A DNA stretch of 64,000 nucleotides from Marisa cornuarietis (GCA_004794655.1 SMMW01000520.1:629501-693500), one strand, 5' to 3'. Shown: positions 21,208 to 36,600, counted from the stretch's first letter. The notes: generated by a model not told the origin, from the sequence alone. Translations and numbers: made by a program.

Positions 21208-24200
21208 GTAAGTAATTAGTACTAACTACAGCTGTCACCTTAAGTATCTGTTGATGAAGTGACAATGTGCCCGTAAAACATTTCTCATCAGTTTGCCTTG
21301 CTATTAGTGCATGTTTCTGTTTCTCTGAATGCGGTTGTATTTGTGTGTGTGGGGTGGGGAGGAGGCGGAGTGAGCGCGTTAATAGGTGTGCGTGTATGTG
21401 CATGCATGTAGGTTATTTAATGTAGGTGTATTTTATCAAGTAAATCGCATTATCGTGTAAACTTCATTTGTCCATGAAAAACAATAGTAATAATTAATAC
21501 ATTATGTATGTAACATTATCATAAACATTGAATCATGTTTTATTACAAAAATAATGCATGTTAATTCAGACTATTTTAACTTGCTTGAAACTTTGAAAAG
21601 TTTACCCCAAACAGAGACTGACTCTCAATAGACTTTCTCTCCCTCTTCCTCTCCTTATCTCTCGAACACCTACAAGCATTTTATTAAGCAAAGTAGAACT
21701 CGAGTCGTAGCAGTTGTGTCAGATTGTGTTGTAAGTGTTAGGCATCAAGTCCGTCAGATGTACTATTTACATGCGAGCATGTTGATGATATTTATTTACA
21801 CATGACACAAAAGATAAATTAGTTATAAATAAGACCCTGACATCTGTAAATAGTTTAGTTCTTCACAGTAGGGCTAGAGTAGTTTACTACACTGTCTAGT
21901 AGTGAAGCCCTTCATTCAGAACACAGAGGTCACTAAAACACGTGACTGGCATTTGCACACACAGACGTTACTTTATGCATCCGCCAAACACTTGCTGACA
22001 CACACTTAGTCAAGAGTGTGCAAGTAGGTATGAAATGATTTTTCTGTACCATTTTACACTATAGGGTGGACTGTAGCAATCATTGCTTGTTACAGATTGT
22101 CAGGACACATGGAGTATATGCTTTGATTACATAACCAGGGACTTCAAATTATGCGACAAGCAAGAATATAAAGGCGGTTGTAAGAAAACTTGCGGATTAT
22201 GTGGAGGTAAGTAAACATCCCCCATGAACATTACCAGGACCATGGTTTTCGCCCCAAGCACCTAGTGTAGACATCGTTGTCTTGTCTTTCATGTAACTCC
22301 AGAGTTTCCCCTCAAAACTAACTTCTCGTCACTCACTGGTATGAAAGGCCATCATACAGCCTCACTGACCACACACCAATGTTATCAGCTGCTTCACATT
22401 ATGCAGGATGCACTGTTACAAGCTACATGTATATTGTATCCCTGTATACACGAGTAGACGATGTAAGTACTACCCGGTCGTTTAGTATCTGTTGATGAAG
22501 TGACAATGTACCCGTAAAGAATTTCCCCATTATGGTGTCTTGATATTCGCTTATTTTTCTGTTTCTCCGAATGCGCTTGAATCTGTGTGTCTGGGAGGGA
22601 GGGGGTAGGCCGTTAGCGCGTTTATACCTGTGCATGTGCACTCATATAGGTTATTAAATGTAAGTATAATGTATCAAATAAATCGGATTATCGTGTATAC
22701 TTCATTTGTACCTGACAAATGATAGCAATAATTAATACATTTAGTATGAAACATTATCATAATTAAAATTGAATCTTACTTTATAACAAAAACATGTTAA
22801 TTTAATAAATTTTAACATGCTTGAAACTGAAAAACTTATGTTAAAAGAGATTCTCTCTCTCTCTATCTCTCAAACACCTACAAGCACACCTTTTTTTAAG
22901 CGAAGGGCAACTCGTGTCGTAGCGGTTGTGTAAGATTATGTTGTAAGTGTTAGGTATGAAGTCCATCAGATGTGCTGTTTACATGCGAGCATGTTGATCA
23001 CAATATTAATTTGCACGTGACACATAAGAGAAACTAGTTATAAATATGACATCTGAAATACTTTAGTTCTTCACAGTAGGGCTACAGTAGAATATTTATT
23101 TGCATATGACACAAAAGATAAATTAGTTTTAAATAAGACCATGACATCTGTAAATAGTTTAGTTCTTCACAGTAGTGCTACAGTAGTTTACTACACTGTC
23201 TAACAGTGAAACCAGCATCTATCCATGTACTCTCTCTTAGAGAGACATGTTTCTGACTGCTCCCGATGGAATTTATAAAATCTACATTATTTCTACTACA
23301 TTATATCACCTCAGGCTAAAATTGTGAATTCCACTATGTGTAGTACATATTTACTGGTCATGCCTGCGGAACTTTCAACTTTTCGCGTGGTTTGTGGTCA
23401 CTTTTTGTGGCGATACGCCTACTTCATGCAGCGAAGGACGACGGCTGCCGCAGCCAAACATGGCAAGGTGAGCACTAAGAGAGCACAGTGTGTGTTGCTT
23501 GCTATCATCATATCTAGTCTGCTGATGTGTTCTGGAATTGTTGAACTGAACCCCGGACCCTTCGAGGAGGAAATAATTTATGTTCCAAATGCAGCTGATC
23601 AGATGACAAGTGACTGCACTGTACCTGACGTCTCGTTAACGGACACACTTGTCCCTGAGCTGCTTGCCACAAGAGACAGCGAAAACCTTACCTGTGCTGG
23701 CCCTGTGTCAGATCATTTACTACTCAAAATATATCATCTAGTTTCGCCCTTCTCTCTACTTCTCTGTCTCGTATGGAACAGTGACAGTCCGCTTTTGTTT
23801 ATTCTGTAGACAGCCAACTTCGTGGTATTGGAGACATCATCACTCACCAAATCTTGTAGCAAATACAAACCTTCTACCAGTCCCTGATGCAAAACATCAG
23901 CGGGCTCCAACGTAGTATTGACTCGGTTAATGCAAAGATATGTGAAAATAGGAGACACATTGATGTGTTAACCGAGGAAAATAAACTGCTAAAAAAGAAA
24001 CTGGACGAGATGACAATGGAGATGGACAAACTCGAAGCTGTGTCTCGACGAAAGAACCTAAAAATGTTTGGCATTAAAGAAAGGACTGGCGAAAATTATG
24101 CTGAGTGTAGCTCTAAAGTGATATGCCTTTTAAATGAATTCTGTGCTGAAAAATCATGGTGTGAGGAAGACATTGAGCGGGCTCATCGCCTCGGAAACAG

Positions 24201-27200
24201 AAAGCCTGGTAAGACACACCCCAGGCCCCTAATTGTACAATTTCATCGATGGAATGACAAAATGCGAATCCTGAGTAACAAGACGACTAGAGACAAACTT
24301 CGGGCTGCCGGTATCAGAGTCGCCAGTGATCTGACGAGACAACAGACGAACAATATCTTAAATGCTCGCGAGGAAGGGACTTTTACATTCTATTAAAACG
24401 GTAAACTTCATACAGTTCCGAGACACGTCCCCAAACCCGTGATGCCCACGACAATAGCAATGTCATCAAAGCCGACGCCCACTACACCACGATAGACCCC
24501 GGTCTACAGACAGCTTCTTTGCCCGCCAGATCCCCTCCTGACCTCAACGCTACCAACAAACCTACCAGTGACAACTCAAAGGGTAAGGGCACGACACTAC
24601 ACACCAGCAGGGATACAGGGGCCGACAACAGCCAGACAGCCAATGTCAGCGAGTGCCCACCTGACAGCTATGTGAAAGGTTCGCCTCCGCGCCCCGCACA
24701 GGTGTCCCCGGCTTGCCACGATCTAGTAACCACGCACGGATTACCCGTGCAGACCAGCCATGGAGAAACCAACTCTGGAGGAACCGGCGGCTATACACCT
24801 ACATGCGAGGTTACCCCAACCGTAGATAGAGCGGCGCTAAGTGCGGCAAATGGATCTAAGAGCAGAAAAGTTGGCCTTGACTGCGGCGTTCGACCGCCGG
24901 GCAGTGCTGGGGGACCCGGTCGGCCTGCAGCCCGACTGCGACGGCAGCAACCTCAATGCGACGTGTCGGTCAATGCCAAACAACAGCAGCAACCAACAGC
25001 CTGGACAACACAATCGCCACAATCATCTAGCCCTAGCGAGAAAAGCAAACCCAAGCCCAACAGACGTAACGGGGAACGCAGAGGAACAGGAACCCCTACC
25101 ACGAGATGAGGACTCGGCCGTGGCCACAACAGCTTAAATACGCCAGACACCTTGGTTAATACCAATAATACCACACAATCTAAACCACGAATGTTATTTC
25201 TCTCATGGAATGTTGACGGCCTTCTCTCTAAAATGGCGGATAGCGACTTTATGTCACATGTAACTAAATTTGATCTCATATGCCTCGTTGAAACTTGGAT
25301 CCGTGAATGTTTTGAAAGTGACCTGTTTGCGCGCTATGACTCCTTTACACTACCCGCTAAAAAATTATCTACCCAGGGTCGAGGATCAGGAGGAATAATG
25401 GTTCTAGTAAACAAAACTACAGCAGATTTATGAACAAATTGAAGTGGACTTTGATAATATTGTGGTTATTAAAATCTCGAGAGCTCTTACCAGTACTATT
25501 ACTGATGTGTACCTTGTGTGCGCATATCTACCGCCTGCTGACTCGCCGTTCTATGAGACATCACACTTTAGTAACGGGATGGCTATTCTAGAACAATGTT
25601 TACTACAACTTGCGGAACGCTATACTGAAGCTTCATTTATCATCTGTGGGGATCTCAACGCTAGAACATCAAACAAATCCCCTGCATCTGAGGAACTTTC
25701 AGCTGAAATCCCAAACAAGGATGATGCCAGCAACACGAACACTAGACAATCTCAAGATCATGTCATAAACGGGGGTGGTGAGTTATTGTTAGAGCTGTGC
25801 TCAGCCTTTGACCTTTCTATTTTAAATGGATCATGTGATGGCGATGAGAGTGGCCATTTTACCTTTATATCCCAAACAGGCTGCAGTGTTGTAGATTACT
25901 TTATTTTTCTAACTTTATTGGTTATTTACCACAGAAACTTATTGTTGATAAACGCTTGGAATCAAAACATATGCCACTAATATGCAGCCTAAGCTGTAAA
26001 TCACAGCCGCCATTAGACTCTGTTACTATCCCCACCTCTTTTGAGAAGCTACAATGGAACTCAGATTTAAAACCAATATTTATGTCCAACCTACGCTCAC
26101 CAGATTTTTTAAACCTGTTAAATAGAGCCAGAGATATGATTTATAGCGATCTGAATGCAGCGGTGAACTTATTCACGAATGGCCTTAAGTCTGCGGCAAG
26201 TACCATGGCAAAACAAATAAGATTCCCTAAACGCAAGATGAGGAACGAATGGTTTGATAATGAATGCCTTACCAAAAAGAATGCGGCTAGACGGGCGCTA
26301 GCACAGTTTAGACTAGCACGGTCACCCTATGATCTTAAATCCTACATCGATAAGAGAAAAGTATATAGAAAGCTTATCGCACAAAAGAAAGAGCAGTTCC
26401 GAGCAGAAGCTCGTAAAATGATTAAAAGCTGTATGCATGATTCAGGGGCCTTCTGGAAAATGTTGAAAAGATTTAAACCGTGCAGCTACAGGCTAAACAA
26501 CATATCCATAGAAAAATGGTATGACCACTTTCAGGAGGTCTTTAAAGAAGTACGGGACAACAGTACAGAGATTCAGTTAGACCAAATAAACTATGACAGA
26601 GATGAAGGTACCGGTGAAGACTCCCTTGATAGGGATATTACACCTGAAGAAGTCATATGTGCAATTAAACATCTTAAAGATGCGAAAGCAGCTGGCCCCG
26701 ACGGACTAATACCAGAACTAATGAAACATAGTACTGACACTATTTTACCTTTCTTGGTCGAGATGTTTAACCATATCTTCTCCTCAGGTTTGTTTCCTGA
26801 ATCATGGTCAGAAGCTACTATTCACCCACTACACAAAAAAGGAAATACGGATGACCCTAATAATTATAAAGGTATCTCCCTCCTTAACGTGTGCAGCAAA
26901 CTCTATACGTTCATACTAAATAAACGTATGACGGATTGGGTTGAAGAAAATAATGTTGTTGATGAACTTCAAGCAGGGTTCCGAAAAGATCACTCCACAA
27001 TCGGCCATATCTTTACCTTATATACCATGGTACAACAGCACTTACTGCAAAATAAGAAACTATACGTAGCTTTCATAGATTTCCAGAAGGCTTTTGACTC
27101 GGTCTCTCGCGCAAAGCTATGGCTAGTCCTCTGGAAAAAAGGCATTCGGGGGAAAATGCATCGCGCCCATGGAAGCCTGTATAAAATCGTTAAAGCTAGG

Positions 27201-30200
27201 GTGCGCTCCAAAGCTGATCTTTTCTAACTTTTTTCATTGTCCAAACGGTCTAAAACAAGGAGAAAGAACTAGCTCTATACCCTTCTCCTTGCTAATAAAC
27301 GAACTTGCACGAGACATAGTCGAGAATGGAAAACATGGCATTCAGCTCCAACCGGATCTTCTAGAAATCTCCATTTTACTGTTCGCAGACGATAACATGT
27401 TGACTGAGCTTCATAATAGGGGAAAAGCATGCTGGGTGACTGAAGTGTGTGAGACCCTGTACAGGTATGGTTTTGGCTATGTCTGGGAGAATCAAGGTGT
27501 GCAAGATGTTAGCAAATTTCTCTCTATGTTTAAACAAAGACTGGTTGATTGCCATAAACAAGACTGGCATTGTCATGTCACAGAGAGCCCTAGGTTTACA
27601 GTGTATGCAAAGTTGAAATTGGAATTGCAAATAGAACCATATTTATACTGTGTAAACAACAAAGCCCTAAGAGATGCTCTAATTAGATTTCGTATGGGGA
27701 TCTCTGAGTTAAAAACCCACAAATACAGGTACTCAACAGCACCAATGCCAAATCTAGAATGCCCGCTATGTCTTGATTCACCAGACGATGAAATACATCT
27801 TCTTTTCCAATGTACCCAACTTAGAGACCTTAGAACCAGATTTTTGCCTTTGAAATATACAGCTCACCAAACAGCCTTTTCCTTCCCAGCCCTGATTAAT
27901 GACACATCACAGACTACCTGCCTAGCCAGGTATCTTTACCGCTGTTATAAACTGCGCAACACTGTCAGCGGCTAAACGAAGAAAGATTTGTCCATAAGGC
28001 TATCGACACTGTCGATGCAATTGCCCATGCTAACCTATATTTACACGCCTTGAACTGTAATAATTTATCATTAAAATTTTATGAACTGTACTCGCAATGT
28101 CGAGGCCACACGGCCTAAGCAATAAAGAATTTCGTTCGTAGTAGTGAAACCCTTCATTCAGAACACTGAGGTCACTAAAACACGTGACTGGCATTTGCAC
28201 ACACAGACGTTACTTTGTACATCCGCCAAACACTTGCTCACACACACTTATGCACGAGCGTGCACGTAGGTATGAAATGATTTTTCTGTACCATTTACTC
28301 TATAGCGTGGACTGTAGTCATCATTGTTTGTTACAGATTGTCAAGACTCATGGGGGATATGCATTGATCACATAACCAGGAACTTGAGTTTATGCGACAG
28401 GAAAGAATATAAAGGCGGTTGTAAGAAAACTTGCGGATTATGTGGAGGTAAGTGAACATCCCCCATGAACATTACCAGGACCATGGGTTTCACAACAAGC
28501 ACCTAGTGTAGACATCGTTGTCTTGTCTTTCATGTAACTCCAGAGTTTCCCCCTCAAAACTAACTTCTCGTCACTCACTGGTATGTAAGGCCATCATACA
28601 GCCTAACTGATGGTCGTACAAACAGCGATAACAGTTCACCTCATGACACTTCGACACATCAATATCCACCCATCATTTAAACTAAAGGTGAATGAAAGGA
28701 AATCTGTGCAACTCGTTGTCTTCCTTATCTCGTTGCTATATTTCTACACAATAATCACACATAACCCCTTTATAATTTTCAGCTACAGTGTCTGTAAATC
28801 ATTTTTTTCTTCTTTTACTTGGAATTCTTGATTTACCATGCCAAGCATCCAATAATGGACGGTATGCCTGATGAACACTTTCCGTTGGTTACTATTACCA
28901 ACTGCTACTTTAGTCTAGGGTTTGTATTTATGTTCATCGGCAACCTTTTTAAGAGTAACTGCACTAACTCCGGTGGAGAAACCGGCAAACAAACCAACTC
29001 GACATTAATGAGTCAGTAGTCGGAGCTTGATTTGCGGTTAAAGCTGCATAAATACTACAACCAAAGCGAAGACTGTGAGGCAACAAGAAAGAAGCATCAG
29101 TAATGTTTGTACTTATGGACCAGCTGGTACTTATGAAGCAAGTATAAGACGGGATAGCCTTGTTCAGAAATTAATTAAACAATTTTACACGATCATATGT
29201 GAACTGATTATTCAACACATTTCAAAGAACTCTATGTTCTTTTCGGTTAGATGAATTACGATAATCACCATAATTACCGTATGGCACTCAAAGAAGCTTC
29301 CTCCGAAAAATAGCGAATGGAAAAAAAAAGCTTTAAGCTTATCCAGCCACCATTAATGAAGAGAATTAGATGTACGAACCCTTCGTTAAGTGGATACGGC
29401 TCTTAGCATCTCCCCTGCCTGGTACAATATTGACGAGAACTGTTGGTTAAATTCTGTTGATGGGTTGATTGTCCTCCACATGTATTGGCACCAGAGGGTA
29501 TTGTTGTACTAACTGCTGCTATTTCAAAATGTTTGAACATTGAAAATTAACGGGATAAATACTTCAATAGTTTTCAAACTGGCAACAATTTTTATTTTAC
29601 TAGAATCTTGGCCGCATAGAGACTGGCGTTAAACAAAGAAGATATAAGAAATATCACCAGTCAAGAGAAAAAAATCCTTCTGTCCGTCACATATACTTAC
29701 CAACTTTCTGACTGTTCTGTTTTTTTCTAGTCGTAAAAGTTAATAATCAATGCACTGACACACGCGCAAGTATTAGAAGTCAAGTCTTAATAAGTATGCC
29801 AAACCCTTATAATTATGAGTTTGCTTACACAAACCAAACAATTAACGCTTGTCAGTGATGTAATCTCTGCATTTTGATTATTTTTACGCCGGACATTGTA
29901 CAGAGAAGCCCTTTACTGGGTCTGAGCTAGTGAGGAAATGAGAGAGTGTCTACTTTCACACTTTCAATGACAAGATATGTAAAGTGATTGAGAGTTCACG
30001 TGTTTGCTTTGTTGTTTTGTTTCGGGATTCAGAGTGTTCAGACATCCTCAGTGATTGTTCCAAGAGCAACTGTCAACAGAACGGTTGGAAAATATTCTGC
30101 AGGAAGACATGTAAAGCGTGTGTAGACCAGGTTACAGGAGGTCATGTGACTGATGAAACTGCGACATCCACAACCACGACAACTTCTGCAAGTACGAAAT

Positions 30201-31042
30201 AAATTCGTCTTTCTCTTTACATTTTGTTTTTAGATCGTTTTTTTAAATTTTAATCTTACCCATCTCCCTGCTGTTTGTTTCAATTACTCGGTTTTGTTGT
30301 TGGTTTTTGTTTTTCTTTTTTAAACACCAGCTAATAGACCTAGCCATTGAGAATCATATCCGACACTGACTGTAGCTACAGAACTGAAATCACTATTTCA
30401 TTTTCAAGTTCAAACTTAAATGTCGGCTGTAGGATTTAGTACTCGTATGTTTTGTTGAAAACTCGATGAGTTCAGTTCAATCGCAGATGTTGAGTGAATT
30501 AATCTGGAAATCTATCAGCTTCTCTCCCCCCCCCCAGGCTACCCTCCTCACACAAAGTAACAATGTCCTGACAAAGCTTCAATCCTAGATTAATTTAACT
30601 AAATGGCGAAAAACCATCAGAAAAGTAATGCTACTAAAATCTGGAAAAAAAGACAAAACCTAATCACCCCATTTCCAAAAACCCATTTAAGTTCTCAATC
30701 GTTAAGAGAAGCACAAGTCCGTAAACTTGTAGGTGTGACTAGTGATAACATCATGTCACGGTCCAGCGTGTCTCAGCCACAAACAAACTTTTATCAAAGA
30801 CAGCCTATCTCCTCTCAATAAACACTACAATATAATCACCACTCTAAGAAACTCTTGCTCACAGCCTAAGTTTAATCGAGAGACGGTCGATTTGACTATT
30901 TGCCGATTCCACCATCAGCTGATTTGACATCAGCACAAAGACGATTCGACCAAATCATTATCTTGGCGATAATTCGGCCACGAAACAAGTGAATTTTAAT
31001 TTGTTATAATTTGTCGTCTTTGGTCAACGCACTTACATCTTC

Positions 31043-31117
<75 letters not shown>

Positions 31118-33615
31118 TTCGTATGTGTGTATGATGGGAGGGAGAGAAAGAGGATCCAAGACGATATAAATTTATTTTCTACATATTCTAATATTTGATA
31201 TGTTAACGCTTTATGCTTTTATTTAAAACATGGGTTTTCCCCGCTTTGATACCCGTATGTTATTGCGTGCTCAAGTTTGAAAGGGCCTTACAGGTGGCGG
31301 GGATGGTGCGGACTTTTTATTTTATGGTAGGTCAATCTGGGCACCTAAATAAGAGCATTTTTTCCAAATAAATGGACTGAATCAATAGTGATTACCTTAT
31401 TTAAGAAAGGTATTATATTTTGTTAAAAATGGAGGTCCAGGCAAGTTATAGGGATCCATCAAAGCCAAGTATAATAATGTTAAAGAAAGAATTAGGTGTG
31501 GAACACAGTTAAAGGCTGATAATAAAAATTGTACCAAGGGGGTAACGCAAAGAGATATGTGTAGTCCTGGCTTATGGGGGACGAGTCCGGGGTACTAAAT
31601 GTATGTGTATATATATATATATAGGCAAATTAAAGGAACGACAAGATCTGTGTATATGGTAGGAATGGGAAGTTCACATTAATAGCAGTGAGAGGTTTCT
31701 TGTTATTATACATACGGAATCTCAGGCAGTGTTAACAATATTGAAAATGAATTCAGAGTACTTTTTCCTGACAGTTTGGGCTAAATTTAGAGTTGGTGTA
31801 TCCAATATTGCAGTTCAATATTTTCGATATAGAAGACACACTGCATATTACCGGGTATGTTCAGTATGTAGAATAAATGAGAAAGATGAAGTTCACTTTG
31901 TTGTCTGTTGTAAAGCCCTACAGTATTTCAGAGTAAGATACATACAATTGGTATATAAACCCCAACAGTTTAAAATGAGTTTGTTACAGGCTTCAACAAA
32001 TGAAAAACTTGTAAAGAATTTGCTATTATATCTTTTCAATTTACAAAGTCTATAGTGGAAGATTAATTATGTATCTAAGTAATTTTGAAATTATTGTTTG
32101 TAGTTCTAGTCTGTGAATGCAATATTGCATTGTCATTGTCGTTTGCTGCCCCTTCAATGAGTACACGAGGACTTTTTAATTACTATGTGCTCTCTGGCTT
32201 TAGAAGCATCGTCTCTTTAATCTACACTTTGTGAGAGATTTCAGTGTATCGTGTTGTTCAAGACGAGTCTGAGATACACTAGTAATGTTCTGTGGAACAA
32301 CCTTCCTCCTCACCTCCAACAAGTGGAATCCAGTCCACACCTGTTTAAATCAGGCCTCCTACAATATTTGTATCAAAACCTTTGCTCTCTTGCAGAGGTC
32401 TCCCATCCATCGTATCCAACCATTAATTAGTAACACTGAAAATATAACTGTACATCACCTGTTACATTATCTGTCAAATAAAACATCAACCCCACCTTTG
32501 TAAATGTTGTTTAATTTTTTATTGTTTTGTTGTGATGTAGTGTTTTAATTGTTTTCTTCTTTAGATTAAGGACTTCATGTAAAAGAAGCAAAAACTTTGC
32601 TTATTCTATTACACTTGTAAATAAAGATTTGTCATTCATGCACTCTCTGCTTCTCTCAACTATCATGTCCTTTCACTTTCTGTTTTCGTCTTTTCTATCA
32701 CGTAACGGCCATATTCACATACCGCCCGTTACAGTAATGGCATCGTTTTTTACTATCTGCGGAGTTTGTATTTTGTTAAGCGAACCAGTTGACTCCTGAA
32801 ATTACAAGTCATCCAGACATGCAGACATTTTCTGCTGGAGTGACAGTTACTTTGACCTGCAAAAGCAGAAACACTGGAAATACTCGAGGTGCTTTAAGCT
32901 GGGAGAGTCCCCGTCAGGGCATTTGGAACCAGACACATCAACATTCGGACGGGTCTATACAGCTCGATATTTTTCAACTATCAACTAAACATGACGGGAT
33001 GACCGTGACGTGCGTAGAAAGAGGCGCAGCAGAAACCCAATCAGCGATCACGATCCGTGTTGACAGTAAGTGGATGTTTGTGAATTTTAAACGAAACTAT
33101 TTTTGTGGTCTTTTGATTATATCTTTTACTATGATTTTGACAAAACGTTTTATTTAAGACATAGATTTTGCAGAGATCCACCGACTTCCCTTAGTCAATC
33201 CTCATCGGCCAGTCGTTTGTATGACTGTTGGCCTCCGTCAAGAATGCCCGCTATCGCCTGTACTGTCCAACATCTTAAAGAAGATCATGCAACAAAAATC
33301 TTTGACGACTATCACACTCCAATTCTATCAGAATTCAGCCAAGTGATGGCGGTCACTAACAGAGAACTGTATTAGTTGTTTCTTAAGTCCAAGCTTTATG
33401 GTTTCTTTGAGACGGGTTGAAACCGAGTTGGACGGAGGAAGGACTGGTCAGAATACATGAAGGAGTGGACTACTCGTTCCATGCAGCATCTGCTCACCAC
33501 CGTTCAATACAGGCCTTAGTGTTAAGGCTTTCTGACCCCCTTTATCTGTCTAGCTGTTCACAATGACAAATAGGACTAACAGAGCAGCGTAACAGCTACT
33601 TATTTGTTACCAATC

Positions 33616-33679
<64 letters not shown>

Positions 33680-36600
33680 TGTATATATATATATATGTAA
33701 AGCTATTTCTACATGAGATCTTTCAACTTGAACACATTTATTTTAAACATTTTTTTTCTTTATCTCTGACCCTAAGTTGTAAAGCTTTTGAAGTAAACAG
33801 TTTCCAGTGGTGTCAGTACAGATATCAAGAGGAAAGGGAGACCTTCTGTCACAGTACGAAGTACATAGTCTTAGAGTCTAACCCACTAAATGTCAGAAAA
33901 GAGTCCTCGTTGTCATAAAGCTTTACAACAAAATGTTTTTTACCTCACTGAACGTTTTGATTTTCTTAAGCACATATGTGAGAGTCAACATTGAAAGTAT
34001 AGCACTGACGCCTTCGTGGTAGTCACTCGTGAGAAAAAGGTGTAGATTTGAGTGTTCCTTACACATACTCTACGATAGATAGCCACCTCACTAAAGGAAT
34101 ACAAGCCCACTACTTGACATTCGGATTAAAATAGTAATGATATCTTAGTCTGGCACATAAAGATGCGGTCATTGACCAGTGATGTTAGTTAAAAGTAAAC
34201 AATGGAGGAGAAAGTTGTTTGTGAATTGACGGAAGCGGTCAAACCTTATTCGCACTACCTCCCTCTCTGTCTCCCTCTTTCTCTCTTCTCTCCATTCTCT
34301 CTCTCTCTCGTGTCTCGGCTGTACCAGCTCTACTAGCTGCAAGCTGAGGTATTCGTTCAAAAAACTTTGTAATCAATATTAATACCTATTTAATTAATCC
34401 TCCACAGCTTAGAGTCTGTCAGCAAGACACGGAAAGTGCCTCTTCCTCATAAAATAGCACCAGAATATGTTTTTATGATAATTTATGCTCTGTTTTCTGC
34501 GATTTTCGCTGAATGCTCGTGTTGTCCTTTGATCAATTATGAGTTAAATAATCCAAGTTGACAAAGATAGTTCTGCTTGTGTGACAATGACAATGAATAA
34601 CCTTATTAATCCCAGTGAGCAAGTATACTTTGTGTGTGTGCGTGTGCGTGCGTGCGTGCGTGCGCGCGCGTGTGTGTGTGTGTGTGTGTGTGTGTCCGCC
34701 TATTGGCGCCCTATATTAATCATGAATGTCGAATGAAAACAAAACTAAACTTTTTGTTGTTTGTTTGTTTTTTATTCTCGGGAATCAGTGTGCGCAGACA
34801 GCCGCAGTGACTGTTCCCCACATGCCGATTGTAGGGATTCTGCATGGACAGCAGGCTGCAGGAAGACATGTAACGCATGTGATGACAAAGACGCGAGCGG
34901 AGATGTGAGACATCAAACTACGGCATCCACAACGTCGACAACTGCCAAAAGTACGAATTTAAAAAAACCTATTTACTTACACTGAATGTTGATGTCCAAC
35001 CACGTTTATCATTTCACTCATCTCATCGTTAGTCTGCTTCTTTCATCTTTCAGTCTGAGCTTCAGCTCTCTGAGCCAACCACTCAGCATCAACATCAGTG
35101 TTAAATGCTCTTTACTTACCGTAGCTCTGCAACCAGTTATGTAAGCCTAGGAAAAGCAAATGAAATTACATGTTGGGCTTAGACGATAGGTAATGGAGTT
35201 CTGAACTAATTGAGATAACGATATAAAGATATATAGTTTTTATTTCTTATGGTAGCTACGTTCTGGAATCAGCTAGATTAGGAGCTATACTCGGGCATCC
35301 GATTTAAATATATCTGATAAAAACTGAGACAATAATCAATGCGGATGTGAGTGCATAGAATTGGTACAGAATATTGTATAATGAAATGCGTTGTTAAGAC
35401 CTATTCTCACGCTGCAATGTTTTCAAGGTTTGCGCGTGCAAGATTTTGCTTGTTAGGAAGCGTTCCAGCACCGTTCTACTCTCACGTAGCAAGTCCACTC
35501 GCTAGTGTCCTGCAGGTGACGTCATCCGCGCAGCGCATTGTAGGTAGTCGACAAAATGGCAGACAATCAGATACTTTCGGAAGCAACTGCTGCTACGTTA
35601 TTAATATTGTTTAATAAAGTATGAGAGAAAGGTGTAGATTTTAGTTTTGCTTACAGTTGCTTTACGATTGTAAATCGAAAGTCTCCTCACTAAAGTACTA
35701 CAAGTTCACTACTGTCCTTGACATTAGAGTCAATAAATAGCAATGTTTTAGTCTTGCACATTAAGGGGCAGTACATGACCAGTTATGAGAAACAAAAGGG
35801 TAAGAACCTGCAAATTGAAAGAAGTAGTCAAAACATTATTTATCTTTCTCTCTCTCTCTCTCTCTGTCTTTCTCCTTTTTTCTGTCGTGTCTCATTGTAC
35901 CATTGTCTCGCTCGTTCAAATAAACATGCTAATCAATGTTGATATTTATTTAATCTTCCACGATTTACAATCTCTCGTCAAGAATAATATTCTGAATAAT
36001 GTTCGCTTCGTTACAAATTGGAAAAAGGCATATATTTTAAATTTGAAACTAAAAATAATACTATTTATTAGCATTATTGTCATGTGACAGCCTCTTGGGG
36101 AGAATGGGGGACCTGGTCAGAATGCAGCGCCACCTGTGGAGATGTAACTAGGTCACGGAGGCGTACGTGCAGCACCACACAAGCCACATGCCCAGGGGAG
36201 GCTACAGAGACCATAACCTGTAACAACCCACCGTGCTGCGGTAACCTCACATATGGTTTTCATCAGACTTTTAATTGCTAGCGGTAATCATTTATAGCAC
36301 CAGGACTGGCTCATGTGACATTAAACATTTTACTGTCAAGAGGAGTTGTATCATGGCTCTAATCTCATAGTCCTAGAGACGTCAGCAGTGTACTTACGTA
36401 ATTACATTTAACTTGCTAGGGTCACACCCACTGATTAATCTGAGCCGGTATGTTAATGAGGCGTATCTGCGTATGGATGTTATGATTACATAATCCCTCT
36501 GTGCTTGGCGATGTTTGTAAGCGTGTATCTCGAGAACGAAAGGAGATCATTCACTCAGATTTGTAGAGATTGTAGTTTGTAGTAACCTCTATCATATCAT

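Larger units (their letters stand above)
23214..28142 (+). mobile_element. Non-LTR retrotransposon, 4.9 kb, with 9-bp TSD
   Basis: A LINE-type element in an intron of copy 2. It carries ORF1 pieces (2A-like motif, coiled coil), an AP-type endonuclease, a reverse transcriptase and a C-terminal Cys/His motif, in that order, broken by several frame changes. It is bounded by agtgaaacc at 23205-23213 and 28143-28151. Copy 3 has this motif once at the matching place (near 50968) in an unbroken sequence, so the empty site fixes both ends. The 3' end has an AATAAAG just before the boundary and no long poly(A). Clade is uncertain; a CR1/Jockey-like group is my best guess. Its frameshifts make it unable to move by itself. 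Confidence 0.8.

Noticed and set aside
22423..22641. Minus-strand frames at the 5'-unit copies (also 21143 and 55455)
   Set aside because: Shared because the DNA is duplicated; no domain, and they run antisense to the signal-peptide region.
24841..25137. Alternative frame in the LINE ORF1 tail
   Set aside because: Overlaps another open frame of similar length in GC-rich DNA; no domain in either decides it.
34169..34360. Minus-strand Arg/Glu-rich frame (also 45114-45359 and 59765-59956)
   Set aside because: Translation of CT-rich simple sequence.
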